59,264 bases of DNA from a candidate division CSSED10-310 bacterium (GTDB lineage Bacteria; CSSED10-310; JAFGJC01): assembly GCA_016927905.1 (NCBI GenBank), contig JAFGLW010000018.1, positions 1-59,264 of the forward strand, read 5' to 3'. The stretch's first letter is position 1, and each line of letters starts with the position of its first letter. Below are positions 26,540-36,212 of the stretch, in pieces. The notes under the pieces were generated by a model. The model worked only from the letters and a program-made list of their open reading frames with translations. It was not told the DNA's origin and searched no databases. A program made the translations under genes and the position numbers.

Positions 26540-27364
26540 GTGAAAAGAACAATTTTAAGTCTGTTTGCGATGGGTATGCTGATTGCGTGTCTGACGGGTA
26601 TCACCAGTGCCGGCACTGTGGTCATCAAGGGATCCACCACGGTTCTGCCGATCGCGCAGGCGGCGGCGGAAGATTTCATGAAGGCCAATCCGGGCGTAAG
26701 CATCTCCGTTTCGGGCGGTGGATCGGGCAACGGCATGAAAGCGTTGATCGACGGCAGCACGGATATCGCCGATTCGTCGCGATTCATCAAGGACAAGGAA
26801 GTCAAGATGGCGGTGGAGAACAACCGGTTTCCGGTGCCCCACCGGGTCGCGCTGGATTGTGTGGTTCCCGTCGTTCACCCGGACAATCCTTTGAGAAATA
26901 TCACAATCGACCAGTTGAAAGGGATTTACTCCGGAAAGATTCGGAACTGGAAGGAAGTGGGCGGAAAAGACAAGAAAATCGTTGTGGTTTCCCGTGACAC
27001 CAGTTCCGGCACCTACGAAGTCTGGGAATCGAAGGTTCTGGGCGGCGAAAAGGTGCTGCCGGAAGCCATGCTTCAGGCGTCCAACGGCGCGGTGGCCCAG
27101 GTCGTGTCCAAGAATCCCTACGCCATCGGATACCTGGGTATCGGTTATGTCAATGCGGAACTCAAAGCTCTGACGGTCAACGGCGTCGTGGCGTCGCCGG
27201 TTACCGCGCTGACGGGCTCGTTCCCGGTTTCCCGGGAGCTTTTCATGTTTACGAACGGCTGGCCGACGGGCGATACGCTCTCTTTCCTGAATTACGTGGT
27301 CAGCCCGGAAGGGCAGAAGCTGGTGCAACGCGAGGGATTCGTCCCGATTTATGCGATAGAATAG
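26540..27364 (+). CDS. pstS: Phosphate ABC transporter substrate-binding protein
   Basis: The protein has 274 residues. The start is GTG 26540, with AAAGGAGA seven bases upstream; the open frame continues upstream through the porin 3' end. A signal peptide (VKRTILSLFAMGMLIACLTG) could end in a lipobox-like LIAC, but cleavage near TSAG is also possible. The mature protein has the PstS core: VVIKGSTTVLPIAQAAAEDF, GGGSGNGMKALIDGSTDIADSSR with the phosphate-binding Ser/Asp, SRDTSSGTYEVWE, and NGAVAQVV. It delivers phosphate to PstCA. It sits 35 bp after the porin gene and 39 bp before pstC, in one operon. Confidence 0.93.
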   Translation: MKRTILSLFAMGMLIACLTGITSAGTVVIKGSTTVLPIAQAAAEDFMKANPGVSISVSGGGSGNGMKALIDGSTDIADSSRFIKDKEVKMAVENNRFPVPHRVALDCVVPVVHPDNPLRNITIDQLKGIYSGKIRNWKEVGGKDKKIVVVSRDTSSGTYEVWESKVLGGEKVLPEAMLQASNGAVAQVVSKNPYAIGYLGIGYVNAELKALTVNGVVASPVTALTGSFPVSRELFMFTNGWPTGDTLSFLNYVVSPEGQKLVQREGFVPIYAIE

Positions 27365-27403
27365 ACAGGTGATCTCCCAACGCTGAATTCAAGGCGGATC
27401 ATT

Positions 27404-28351
27404 ATGAACGGCCCCGTACCGGTTAAAACAGATCGCGCAGGAACACGCTCGAACCGCGCCCTTTCCAAAAGCCGGCGGGCGGAAAAACTGATCAAATCGA
27501 CCCTGTTCCTGGTATCCACCGTTTCCATCGTCATCATCGGTTTGATCTTTCTGTTCCTGTTCCGGGAAGGCGTTCCGATCTTCAAGGTCGAATCGATCCG
27601 GTCGTTTTTGTTTGGCCGGTACTGGTACCCGACATATGATCCGCCCGAATTCGGTATTCTACCCATGATCATCGGCTCGCTGGCAGTCTCCTTACTGTCT
27701 TCGCTGATGGCGGTTCCCCTGGGGTTGCTGTCCGCTATATACATTTCGGAACTGGCCAGCCAGCGGGTCAAGGAGATCACCAAACCGGTCATCGAACTGC
27801 TGGCATCGATTCCTTCCGTGGTCATCGGGTTTTTCGGAATGGTGGTCATGGCGCCGTTTCTGCAGTCCACGTTCGATCTGTACACCGGATTGAATGTTTT
27901 CAACGCATCCATCATGCTGGCCGTCATGGCGGTTCCCACCATTTCGAGTTTGTCCGAGGATGCCCTGAATGCGGTATCCCGGGAGTTACGGGAGGCTTCG
28001 TATGCTCTGGGAGCGAACCGTTGGGAGACCATTTCACGGGTGGTGGTTCCGGCGGCGCTGTCGGGCATCTGCACCGCCGTGATCCTGGGCATGTCGCGCG
28101 CCCTGGGGGAAACGATGGTGGTCCTGATGGTTGCCGGGGGCGCGGCGGCCATTCCCCGGAGTATTTTCGATTCATGCCGGCCCCTGCCCGCATCCATCGC
28201 GGCGGAAATGGCGGAAGCGCCGTTCCGCAGCGATCATTACCACGCCCTGTTCGCCACCGGAATCGTCCTGTTCGTCATGACCTTCTGTTTCAATCTGCTG
28301 GCGGATTACATATCCCATAAATATCGACAGACCGGCACGGCAACATTGTAG
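27404..28351 (+). CDS. pstC: Phosphate ABC transporter permease PstC
   Basis: The protein has 315 residues with six hydrophobic membrane segments. The cytoplasmic EAA coupling loop is clear (ELREASYALGANRWETISRVV), and the family block LASIPSVVIGFFGMVVM precedes it. The N-terminal 30 residues are basic. With PstA it forms the channel through the inner membrane. The start ATG 27404 follows AAGGCGG. It is followed by pstA after 12 bp. Confidence 0.93.
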   Translation: MNGPVPVKTDRAGTRSNRALSKSRRAEKLIKSTLFLVSTVSIVIIGLIFLFLFREGVPIFKVESIRSFLFGRYWYPTYDPPEFGILPMIIGSLAVSLLSSLMAVPLGLLSAIYISELASQRVKEITKPVIELLASIPSVVIGFFGMVVMAPFLQSTFDLYTGLNVFNASIMLAVMAVPTISSLSEDALNAVSRELREASYALGANRWETISRVVVPAALSGICTAVILGMSRALGETMVVLMVAGGAAAIPRSIFDSCRPLPASIAAEMAEAPFRSDHYHALFATGIVLFVMTFCFNLLADYISHKYRQTGTATL

Positions 28352-28363
28352 GAAACCAAAGTC

Positions 28364-29221
28364 ATGACCTTCGCGCGCCGACTCAAAGAATCAATCGCCG
28401 TCAACACCATCCGGTTTTCCGCCCTGTTTCTGGCGCTGATCATGGCGATCATCATCCTGTTTCTGGCCGTCAACGGAATCGGCGCGATTTCCTGGGATTT
28501 CCTGACGCAAAGTCCCCGGGAGGCCATGACAAAGGGCGGGATCTTTCCGGCGATACTGGGGACGTTCTACCTGACGGCAGGTGCCATCATCGTCGCGTTT
28601 CCCCTGGGTGTGGCAACGGCCATCTTTCTGCAGGAATATGCGCTGGAAGGCCGGATCGTCCGGATAATCCGGTTCGGCGTGAACAATCTGGCCGGCGTGC
28701 CGTCGGTGGTGTTCGGCCTGTTCGGTCTCGCCGTGTTCGTGGTGTTCATGAAATTCGGATCCTCCATTCTTTCGGGGTCGCTCACTCTGGCATTCTTGAT
28801 TCTGCCTGTCTTGATCGGCGCTGCCGAGGAGGCATTGAAATCGGTTCCCCAAACCTACCGCGAAGCTTCACTTGCCCTGGGTGCAACAAAATGGCAGACC
28901 ATTTCCAGGGTGGTTCTGCCGGCGGCACTTCCGGGCATGTTAACCGGCTCCATTCTCGGAATCGGCCGTGCCGCCGGGGAAACGGCGCCCATCATGTTCA
29001 CTGCTGCCGCATTCTTTACAACAAAGCTTCCCAAATCGATTTTTGACGAAGTTATGGCATTGCCATACCACATTTATGTTCTTGCGACAGCCGGAACCCA
29101 TATTGAACAGACCCGTCCCATACAATATGGTACCGCATTGGTTTTGATCATCCTGGTTCTCGGGTTAAACGGTCTGGCAATCATCATTCGCACCCGTATT
29201 CGAAGGCGTCAGCACCGTTAG
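28364..29221 (+). CDS. pstA: Phosphate ABC transporter permease PstA
   Basis: The protein has 285 residues with six membrane segments. Blocks include [20 protein letters not shown] and the EAA loop [39 protein letters not shown] near the C-terminal third is typical of PstA. AGGAAA precedes ATG 28364. It pairs with PstC in the inner membrane, and pstB follows directly. Confidence 0.93.
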   Translation: MTFARRLKESIAVNTIRFSALFLALIMAIIILFLAVNGIGAISWDFLTQSPREAMTKGGIFPAILGTFYLTAGAIIVAFPLGVATAIFLQEYALEGRIVRIIRFGVNNLAGVPSVVFGLFGLAVFVVFMKFGSSILSGSLTLAFLILPVLIGAAEEALKSVPQTYREASLALGATKWQTISRVVLPAALPGMLTGSILGIGRAAGETAPIMFTAAAFFTTKLPKSIFDEVMALPYHIYVLATAGTHIEQTRPIQYGTALVLIILVLGLNGLAIIIRTRIRRRQHR

Positions 29222-29232
29222 GAGAGATGGCC

Positions 29233-30003
29233 ATGAACGCGATGGATTCAAGTTTCAAAATCCAGGCTCAGGACGTTTCGTTTTATTATGGAAATACACA
29301 AGCCCTGGAGAACATCTCTCTGGATGTTCAAACCAATCATGTCACTGCGCTGATTGGACCGTCCGGTTGCGGAAAAAGCACGTTCCTCAGGATTCTGAAT
29401 CGGATGAACGACATCATTCCCGGAATCCGGGTTGAAGGTAAGATTGTGCTGGATGGAGTCGACATCTACGACCGGAACGCCGATATCGTCGAAATAAGAC
29501 GCAGGGTGGGGATGGTGTTTCAAAAACCAAATCCCTTCCCTAAAACCATATTCAACAACATCGCCTACGGTCTGCAGATCAACGGTTACAAGAATAGAAG
29601 CGATGTCCATATGCGGGTGGAGCAGTCACTGAAAGACGCAGCACTCTGGGATGAAGTCAAAGACCGGTTGGATGATTCTGCCCTGGGTCTTTCCGGCGGC
29701 CAGCAGCAGCGACTTTGCATCGCCAGGGCTCTGGCTATTGAACCCGAGGTCGTTCTGATGGATGAACCCGCCTCCGCACTGGATCCGATCGCGACCCAGA
29801 AAATTGAAGATTTGATCATCAAGCTCAAGGAAAAATACACCATCATCATCGTAACGCATAACATGCAGCAGGCCGCCCGGGTGTCCGATATCACCGCTTT
29901 TTTCTATCTGGGAAAACTCATCGAAGTGGACAAAACCGAAAAAATATTCACCAATCCAAAATTGAAACAGACGGAGGATTACATCACCGGGCGGTTTGGA
30001 TAG
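29233..30003 (+). CDS. pstB: Phosphate ABC transporter ATP-binding protein
   Basis: The protein has 256 residues from ATG 29233; ATG 29227 is in frame but lies too close to the GGAGA ribosome site at 29221-29225. Walker [20 protein letters not shown], signature [16 protein letters not shown], Walker [14 protein letters not shown] and switch histidine in [10 protein letters not shown] are all intact. The NRMND after Walker A is characteristic of PstB. It powers PstCA on the cytoplasmic face. The stop is 23 bp before the chosen phoU start. Confidence 0.95.
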   Translation: MNAMDSSFKIQAQDVSFYYGNTQALENISLDVQTNHVTALIGPSGCGKSTFLRILNRMNDIIPGIRVEGKIVLDGVDIYDRNADIVEIRRRVGMVFQKPNPFPKTIFNNIAYGLQINGYKNRSDVHMRVEQSLKDAALWDEVKDRLDDSALGLSGGQQQRLCIARALAIEPEVVLMDEPASALDPIATQKIEDLIIKLKEKYTIIIVTHNMQQAARVSDITAFFYLGKLIEVDKTEKIFTNPKLKQTEDYITGRFG

Positions 30004-30025
30004 AAAACTGCCAAGGAGCAGCGGG

Positions 30026-30724
30026 ATGCTATTTCAGCTTCGTAGAGAAATTGAAATTTTAAAAAATAGAATTCTGCTTCTGGGCGCGGAAGCAGAGAAA
30101 ATCGTTGCGATTGCGATTAAATCATTGAAAACTCATGATGTGGAACTGGCGAAATCGGTTCTGGATCTGGATCTGAAGATCGACCGGATGGAAGTGGATA
30201 TCGAAGAAGAATGCCTGAAAATCCTGGCGCTGCACCAACCGGTTGCCATCGACCTGCGATTTATCGTGGCCATATTGAAGATGAACAATGATCTGGAGCG
30301 GATCGGGGATCTGGCGGTGAACATCGCATTGCGTTCCGCCAAACTGGCAGCCAAAAGACAGATCCATTTGCCCCGGGAAATATTCGAGATGGCGGAATTG
30401 TCCGAGACGATGCTCAAACAATGCTTGGATGCATTGATCAACATGGATGAAACCAGCGCACGCGAAGTATGCAAGAAGGATGACCAGGTTGACGATCTGC
30501 ACACAGAAATGTTTTCGACCATCGAAGCACATTTTCACGCCGAAGCCACTGATATGAAGGATTACATCCGCATCCTGGAAATATCGCATCAGCTTGAGCG
30601 CATCGCCGATCTCGCGACCAATATCGCCGAGGATGTCATCTATCTGGCCAGCGGGCATATCATCCGTCACGGGACCGGAAAAGATACGTCGCGCGAAAGC
30701 GGGCACAGCGGATTGACAGCCTGA
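30026..30724 (+). CDS. phoU: Phosphate signalling protein PhoU
   Basis: The protein has 232 residues. Start ATG 30026 has AAGGAGC; the earlier TTG 29996 overlaps pstB and is unlikely. Two PhoU three-helix repeats are visible, each with the metal-binding E/DxxxD-type motif: LKMNNDLERIGDLAVNIA (about 90) and ILEISHQLERIADLATNIAE (about 190). PhoU links PstB transport status to PhoR and damps the regulon when phosphate is plentiful. It is the last gene of the cluster. The C-terminal tail (GHIIRHGTGKDTSRESGHSG) is His-rich and unremarkable. Confidence 0.93.
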   Translation: MLFQLRREIEILKNRILLLGAEAEKIVAIAIKSLKTHDVELAKSVLDLDLKIDRMEVDIEEECLKILALHQPVAIDLRFIVAILKMNNDLERIGDLAVNIALRSAKLAAKRQIHLPREIFEMAELSETMLKQCLDALINMDETSAREVCKKDDQVDDLHTEMFSTIEAHFHAEATDMKDYIRILEISHQLERIADLATNIAEDVIYLASGHIIRHGTGKDTSRESGHSGLTA

Positions 30725-30752
30725 AAATCCGGGCATATTGTTGTAGCTCGTG

Positions 30753-31157
30753 ATGAGGTTTGACGCCCCCAAGTTCGAGAAACTGCTGGTTTTGCTGATC
30801 ATCCTGCACAGCCTGGGTGTGGGAATCATGTTATTTCTGTTTCCAGGATGGAGCGTTCGATTTGGCGGCTGGTCCGAAGTGACGCTTCTTTTTTTTGTTC
30901 GCCAGTCCGGAATTTTCCATCTGGTTCTGGCTTTTGGTTACTGGAACGAATACACCCGATACGGCGGTGTAACTCTCTTGATTTCAGCCAAAACGATCGC
31001 TTTTGTTTTTTTGATGAGTGTCAGCCTGTTTGTGGTTATGCCGTGGGCGGTCTGGATGAGCGGTATTGCGGATGGTTTGATGGGGTTGATGGTGTTGCTG
31101 GTTCACCGGCACGCAGTATCGGCAGATGAAACCTCCTCGAAAACCTCCTCCACCTGA
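30753..31157 (+). CDS. Small polytopic membrane protein of unknown function
   Basis: The protein has 134 residues from ATG 30753; a GTG directly before it is also possible. Four hydrophobic segments are visible (about 11-30, 43-62, 71-90, 93-116). A short Ser/Thr-rich cytoplasmic-type tail (VSADETSSKTSST) follows. No family signature is recognised. It follows phoU by 28 bp on the same strand and may be the end of the phosphate operon, but it lacks any phosphate-related motif. The last 55 bp overlap the 3' end of the convergent SDR gene. Confidence 0.6.
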   Translation: MRFDAPKFEKLLVLLIILHSLGVGIMLFLFPGWSVRFGGWSEVTLLFFVRQSGIFHLVLAFGYWNEYTRYGGVTLLISAKTIAFVFLMSVSLFVVMPWAVWMSGIADGLMGLMVLLVHRHAVSADETSSKTSST

Positions 31158-32620
31158 TCGATTCCGAACTGGACGGTCATGGTGATATTGTCGACCAGTT
31201 CACTGGACAGATCGTCCGCATCGGGATCGCCTCGCAGAACACTCATGCAGGTGTCGTGAAAAACCGACAGGGCTTCGATGACTTCCGTGGGTCTATATCC
31301 CTGATCGCGCCGGTGACAGGCGATATCGGTGCAGTATTTCATGAACACACCCTTGTCCAGGGTTCTGACCGACGTCATCAGCTCCCTGAAAGCCTGACGG
31401 GATGCCCATTGCTGCTGGTCCACACCGAGTTGTCTGTAGCGTTCGAACTGAAGATTTTCAGGAGTTTCGAAAATTCTGTTTATAACAGTCTTGACGATGG
31501 CGTCTTCGTTGGATTGCAGGAGCCGGTAAATTCTCAGGTTCGGATGGAGATAGGGCATTTTCATGGCGGCTTGATTCCGGCTCATCCACTCGATCGGATC
31601 CGATTTGAAATTTTCGATCAGAAACGGCATCCGGCGCAGGATTCCGAGCCGGGGACGTGGTTGCCAGCTCAGGCGGGTCCGGCTTTTTGAAGCGTTGACT
31701 GACAACTGTTTGTCGATATAGGCAGCCATCCAGCTGCGTTCGAATGGCGGCTTACCCCGCAGTTGCCCCAGAATCTCCAGCATCCACATTCCCAATCCAC
31801 ACAATGGACGGGGCATCAGGCGCGGTTTTCTGACCGAGCCGTACCGGTTCAATGTGGCGGCGTTATAAAGCTCCAGATGACTGGTCGCACCATCGCCGCC
31901 GGCGATAAAAATCTCGCACGGTTCGCGAGGTATGTAATCCAGAAGAAGCGTCCTGAAATAAGACACGGCATCCCGGACATGCAGATAGGGAATGGCCGAC
32001 AATCCCGTTCCGCCGAGGATTCGGGAGTTCCAGGCTTCCGATAACCAGGTCTGGAGAAACATGAACAGCGGCGGATATTCGCACCAATCCGAAAACAGAG
32101 CCGGCAGTCTGACGATGGAGGTCGGAACAAAATCTGAAAATTCGCTCACAAGGGATTCGCCCAGCGCCTTGGTGACAGCATATATGTGGGATCCGTCCGG
32201 TGGAGAAGTTTCATCGATGTAATGACCCTTTTTCGGGAAACTGCAGGCTGCTACCGAGCTTGAAAAAATGAATCGTTTGGGATGCAGAATCTTGGTTACC
32301 TTAAGGATGTTGCGCAGTCCGTTGACATTGGAACGGTAATAATCCGGATGCTCTTCGCCCGTGAAATCGTAGTAGGCTGCAAAATGCACCACGGATTCCG
32401 CTCCCCCTTCCCGGCGGATTTCCCGGAAAACGGATTCAATGTGGTCAAGATCGGCGATGTCCACCTGGTACCAGTGAATGTTGACATGCACCGGGGCGTT
32501 GCACCGGACTTGGGAACGACGGGCGATGGCAAATATCTTGTGATGCCGTTTCATCACATCCAGAAAATGACGGCCAAGAAACCCGGAAGCTCCCGTCAAT
32601 ACCATTCCCGGCAATTCCAT
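31103..32620 (-). CDS. Extended SDR (NAD-dependent epimerase-like) with helical C-terminal domain
   Basis: The protein has 505 residues. Start ATG 32620 has AGGAGA; TTG 32626 is less likely. Residues about 5-290 are an extended short-chain dehydrogenase: GASGFLG dinucleotide motif, SVVHFAAYYD, FSSSVAA and catalytic YAVTK. It resembles sugar epimerases/3-beta-HSD-like reductases. From about 340 the chain changes. The last 170 residues are helical with a FERYRQLGVDQQQWASRQAF opening and a VIEALSVFHDTC-like helix that resembles the RsbRD-type N-terminal sensor domain. This last comparison is weak. Substrate and role are unknown. It is convergent with, and overlaps, the small membrane protein gene. 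Confidence 0.7.
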   Translation of the reverse strand: MELPGMVLTGASGFLGRHFLDVMKRHHKIFAIARRSQVRCNAPVHVNIHWYQVDIADLDHIESVFREIRREGGAESVVHFAAYYDFTGEEHPDYYRSNVNGLRNILKVTKILHPKRFIFSSSVAACSFPKKGHYIDETSPPDGSHIYAVTKALGESLVSEFSDFVPTSIVRLPALFSDWCEYPPLFMFLQTWLSEAWNSRILGGTGLSAIPYLHVRDAVSYFRTLLLDYIPREPCEIFIAGGDGATSHLELYNAATLNRYGSVRKPRLMPRPLCGLGMWMLEILGQLRGKPPFERSWMAAYIDKQLSVNASKSRTRLSWQPRPRLGILRRMPFLIENFKSDPIEWMSRNQAAMKMPYLHPNLRIYRLLQSNEDAIVKTVINRIFETPENLQFERYRQLGVDQQQWASRQAFRELMTSVRTLDKGVFMKYCTDIACHRRDQGYRPTEVIEALSVFHDTCMSVLRGDPDADDLSSELVDNITMTVQFGIDQVEEVFEEVSSADTACR

Positions 32621-32829
32621 CTTCAATCTCCTAAATCAGTCACAATCATATAATAACACAAATCAGGCTTGTCCAGAATCCTGACCGATACTATCCAGCT
32701 GCCCGGTCAGGGCAATCGGGACAGGGTACCGGATAATGGTTGCCGGCCGGTTCGAGTCTGATAATATGAAGATCGGTTCCCGGATGACAATCCACGGGAA
32801 TTCCGGATGATATCGGGAGGTGAATAAGG

Positions 32830-33414
32830 ATGTATTTGTTTCACCGAGCGGCAGATCTGGTCCGGGCGGAGCACAACCGCTGCCCGGCCGCACGGCCTCA
32901 AGATTATTATAAACTGCTTTTTCAGTCCGCTCTGGGCATGGAACACCGGTTGATCGATCCGGTCCATCTCGCAAGTCGGATCAGGGAAGAGTATTCGGGG
33001 ATTTCTCCGGATCCAGGCCAGCCGGCGTTCATCGATATCACTCTGCATCAACCGCTTTACCGCGTGAATCTGGCCCGGTTGAAGCATGAGGGAATTTCTC
33101 CCGATTTCATTTCGGATGCCTGTCTGAGCGGGATGAAACGGTTTGTTCCGCTGCGGGATATTCCGTTCAACCGGGTCATGATCCATCTGCAGACAATCTT
33201 GGTTTCCGATCCGTTTGGTCTTCCGCCGGGATGCATTCTGTCTATTCTTCGCGATTCGGCCCGGAAACCGGTTCATCATTCGGAGTGTTACCGGCGGACA
33301 TATCGCCCGCATTATGTTTTGTTGCCGCCCGAAGAACTCGCCCGGTTGTCAAAAAGAGTTGGGGTGCCGCATGACGGTCATACCGGCGAGACTGATACGA
33401 TACCGGATGGTTGA
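32830..33414 (+). CDS. Conserved-looking hypothetical protein
   Basis: The protein has 194 residues. The start has GGAGGTG at a slightly long spacing. The N-terminus contains a YYKLLFQSALGMEHRLIDP segment that looks like a conserved helix-turn. The middle is rich in His, Arg and Pro (FIDITLHQPLYRVNLARL). There is no signal or membrane segment and no motif I can name. The last 30 residues are low in structure and the frame overlaps an alternative short ORF. It lies between the divergent SDR and pepD, 93 bp before pepD, and may be cotranscribed with it. Confidence 0.5.
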   Translation: MYLFHRAADLVRAEHNRCPAARPQDYYKLLFQSALGMEHRLIDPVHLASRIREEYSGISPDPGQPAFIDITLHQPLYRVNLARLKHEGISPDFISDACLSGMKRFVPLRDIPFNRVMIHLQTILVSDPFGLPPGCILSILRDSARKPVHHSECYRRTYRPHYVLLPPEELARLSKRVGVPHDGHTGETDTIPDG

Positions 33415-33507
33415 CTGGCAGGAGGTAAGTAAATATGGTGGTGTTCCCCTGACCGTACTGATCGTGATCGGTCTTGTGAACAACCTTTTCGTCAAAGGAG
33501 GATTTCA

Positions 33508-34968
33508 ATGGGTGAGTTAAGTCATCTGAATCCGAATCATGTATGGAAGCATTTTGAAAACATCTGTTCGATTCCGCATCCGTCCTATCATGAAGAACGG
33601 GTCGCGCAGTATGTCATCGATGAAGCATCCAGGCTGGGCTTGGACAGCCGCAGAGACGAAGTCGGAAATGTTCTGGTGACCGTTCCGGCGTCGCCGGGAC
33701 GGGAAAACGATCCCATCGTTGTCCTGCAGGGACACCTGGACATGGTTCCGGTTGCCGCCCCGGGAATCGATCATGATTTCGAAAAAGATCCGATACGACC
33801 CTATATCGACGGCAACTACGTTCGAGCCCGGGGAACCACTCTGGGAGCAGACAACGGAATCGGCGCTGCGATCATGCTGGGAGCTATGGAGGATCAATCC
33901 CTTGATCATGGCCCTCTGGAACTTTTATTTACAATCAACGAGGAATCGGGAATGGACGGTGCCCACGGCTTGAAATCGGATTTCATCAAAGGAAGACTGC
34001 TGATCAATCTGGATACAGAAGAATGGGGTCAGGTTTACATATCCTGTGCCGGTGGGGGAGATTCCATTATCAATCTTCCGGTGAAACGGGCGCAGTCGGG
34101 CGGATCCGAAGTCGCCCTGAAAATCTCCGTCAGCGGGCTCAAAGGCGGGCATTCCGGCGTGGATATCAACTGCGGCCGGGCTAATGCCAATAAAATCCTG
34201 GGGCGATGCCTGGCATCAGCGTTAAATGCTGCCGCGTTCAGGATTGTATCGATCCAGGGCGGCAGCAAACGCAATTCGATATCCGAGAAAGCGGAAGCAT
34301 TGATCAGCGTCCCGGCGGGTTCTGAAACGGATTTTCAGAGGAACTGCTACAACATGGCCGAGACCCTTGTCGGTGAGTTTGAGCAGACTGATCCCGGTTT
34401 GAAAATGGATATCACCCGGGTGGATTCGCCGTCCGGGGGACCGGACCCGATGACTGTCGGGAGCACTCAGGCGGTGATCGATCTGATCATTGCGGTGCCT
34501 CACGGCGTGATTACCATGAGTCCGGAGGTTCCGGGTCTGGTGGAGACATCCACCAACCTGGGCTTGATCGATTCATCAACCGACCGGTTTACGGCATCCA
34601 TGTTGTCCCGATCCGCGGTCACATCCCATCTTCCAGCGGTGAAAAACCAGATCCGGACGATTGCCCGCTTGACCGGGGCAGAGGTTGACGAGCCCAGAGG
34701 TTATCCGGGATGGAAACCAAACATGAGTTCAAAAATGCTGCAGATCGCACGGAATGTTTTCAAAATGCTTCACGGGAATGATCCGCAGGTCAAGGCGATT
34801 CATGCCGGTCTTGAATGCGGGCTGTTCAGCGAGAAACTTCCCGGAGTCGACATGATTTCCATCGGCCCGGAAATGCACAATGTTCATTCACCGTCTGAAG
34901 AATTGGAAATTGAATCCGTTCCCAAAACATACGAGTATCTTGCAGCCATTCTTCAAGCTGTGAAATAG
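33508..34968 (+). CDS. pepD: Cytosol non-specific dipeptidase (Xaa-His dipeptidase, M20)
   Basis: The protein has 486 residues, the usual PepD length. AAAGGAGG precedes ATG 33508. Metal ligands of the two-zinc site are visible: His in GHLDMVP, bridging Asp in GADNGIGAA, Glu in NEESGMDGA, Asp in NLDTEEWG and the C-terminal His in MHNVHSPSEE. The lid domain lies at about 185-380 with GGHSGVDINCGRANA. It hydrolyses a broad set of dipeptides in the cytoplasm. With the M55 aminopeptidase it adds to a peptide-salvage theme in the window, though the two are 30 kb apart. Confidence 0.93.
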   Translation: MGELSHLNPNHVWKHFENICSIPHPSYHEERVAQYVIDEASRLGLDSRRDEVGNVLVTVPASPGRENDPIVVLQGHLDMVPVAAPGIDHDFEKDPIRPYIDGNYVRARGTTLGADNGIGAAIMLGAMEDQSLDHGPLELLFTINEESGMDGAHGLKSDFIKGRLLINLDTEEWGQVYISCAGGGDSIINLPVKRAQSGGSEVALKISVSGLKGGHSGVDINCGRANANKILGRCLASALNAAAFRIVSIQGGSKRNSISEKAEALISVPAGSETDFQRNCYNMAETLVGEFEQTDPGLKMDITRVDSPSGGPDPMTVGSTQAVIDLIIAVPHGVITMSPEVPGLVETSTNLGLIDSSTDRFTASMLSRSAVTSHLPAVKNQIRTIARLTGAEVDEPRGYPGWKPNMSSKMLQIARNVFKMLHGNDPQVKAIHAGLECGLFSEKLPGVDMISIGPEMHNVHSPSEELEIESVPKTYEYLAAILQAVK

Positions 34969-35012
34969 CCCAGAATCGATGTTCGATATTCCTGCTGTTT
35001 CGGCTAAGATGC

Positions 35013-36212
35013 ATGGTTGATCGTACGGACAGCCTACTCAGATCGCAATTGGATTTGAACCCGCCTGTCGTGGTGCTCGTGCGGTGTGAATCCTACGATT
35101 TCGAAACCGTCGAATCGGCATTCCGAAAGGCGGTGGGGTTGCTGGATACCTGGGAAACCCTGTTCCACAAGGATGAGACAATTCTGTTAAAACCGAACCT
35201 GCTGTCCAGCCGGCTTCCGGATGCCGCCGTCACGACTCATCCATCGGTTTTCAGAGCAGTGGCAAAGACCTTGTTCGAGCGAGGTGTTCAGCTGACATAT
35301 GGCGATTCCCCGGCTGTTTCAACCCCGGGAAAAGCCGCCGAAAAAGCCGGCCTAACCGAAATCGCCGAATCACTCGGAATCCCGATGTCGGATTTCATGT
35401 CCAGCCGGGAAATGGAATCCCCTCCGGGATCGCTGATTAAAAGGTATCAGATCGCCCGGGGTGTTGTGGATGCTTCCGGTATGGTCTCGATTTCCAAGAT
35501 GAAGACGCATGGATTTCAGACCATTACCGGTGCCGTGAAAAACCAGTTCGGATGTATCCCGGGTCTCAGAAAAGCGGAGTTTCACGCCCGGCTGCCGGAT
35601 CCTTTCGATTTCGCACGGATGCTGGTGGATCTGACGCGTCTCGTCAAACCCCGGCTGTACGTGATGGATGCGGTAACCGCCATGGAAGGCAACGGCCCGG
35701 GCGGTGGTGAACCCAAGCAGATGAATCTGATCATGCTGGGTACCGATCCGGTGGCCATCGATGCGACTGCCGCGGTTCTGATGGGACTGCGACCGGAAGA
35801 TGTTCCGGTCATCGCCTGGGGGAGCCGGAGCGGTCTCGGGAAATTCATGGATATTCAATACCGGGGTGAACCGCCTGGTGCTTTCCGGACTGATTCCTTC
35901 ATCGTTCCAGATTCCGGCAGGGAATCCCGGCATCCGTTCCTGGCTTCGATACTGAGACGCTATATCATCCCGAAGCCTGTTGTCGACGCAGATCGCTGCA
36001 TATCCTGTGGTCAGTGTGTTGCGGTATGCCCGGTGCATCCCAAGGCAATTCACATTAAATCAGCAGGCGATGCACCCAGTTATCAGTACCGAAAATGCAT
36101 CCGGTGCTACTGCTGTCAGGAAGCGTGTCCGGAATCCGCCATACGGATCGTCATGCCGCTCCCGGGCCGTCTGATTCATTCCCGGGCCGGTCGATCTTCC
36201 GATCATTCTTGA
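35013..36212 (+). CDS. DUF362 protein with C-terminal 2x[4Fe-4S] ferredoxin domain
   Basis: The protein has 399 residues. The DUF362 core (about 50-290) is marked by LLKPNLL, YGDSPAV, SISKMKTH and GGGEPKQMNLIMLGTDPVAID. The C-terminal part holds two cluster motifs: CISCGQCVAVCP and CIRCYCCQEACP, each CxxCxxCxxxCP, so electron transfer is expected. No substrate is established for the family. The start ATG 35013 lacks a strong ribosome site. The 3' end overlaps convergent rsmI by 62 bp, so the last 20 residues are encoded opposite the end of another gene. Confidence 0.82.
   Translation: MVDRTDSLLRSQLDLNPPVVVLVRCESYDFETVESAFRKAVGLLDTWETLFHKDETILLKPNLLSSRLPDAAVTTHPSVFRAVAKTLFERGVQLTYGDSPAVSTPGKAAEKAGLTEIAESLGIPMSDFMSSREMESPPGSLIKRYQIARGVVDASGMVSISKMKTHGFQTITGAVKNQFGCIPGLRKAEFHARLPDPFDFARMLVDLTRLVKPRLYVMDAVTAMEGNGPGGGEPKQMNLIMLGTDPVAIDATAAVLMGLRPEDVPVIAWGSRSGLGKFMDIQYRGEPPGAFRTDSFIVPDSGRESRHPFLASILRRYIIPKPVVDADRCISCGQCVAVCPVHPKAIHIKSAGDAPSYQYRKCIRCYCCQEACPESAIRIVMPLPGRLIHSRAGRSSDHS

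Noticed and set aside
25369..26823. 484-codon minus-strand open frame antisense to the porin and pstS
   Set aside because: The plus-strand frame has a signal peptide, ribosome site and porin/PstS motifs; the antisense frame has no domain and arises from base composition.
33371..33520. 49-codon frame (single hydrophobic segment) between the hypothetical gene and pepD
   Set aside because: It overlaps the preceding gene by 44 bp and the pepD start, and would displace pepD's clear ribosome site; a GGGGTG sequence precedes it but the evidence is too weak.
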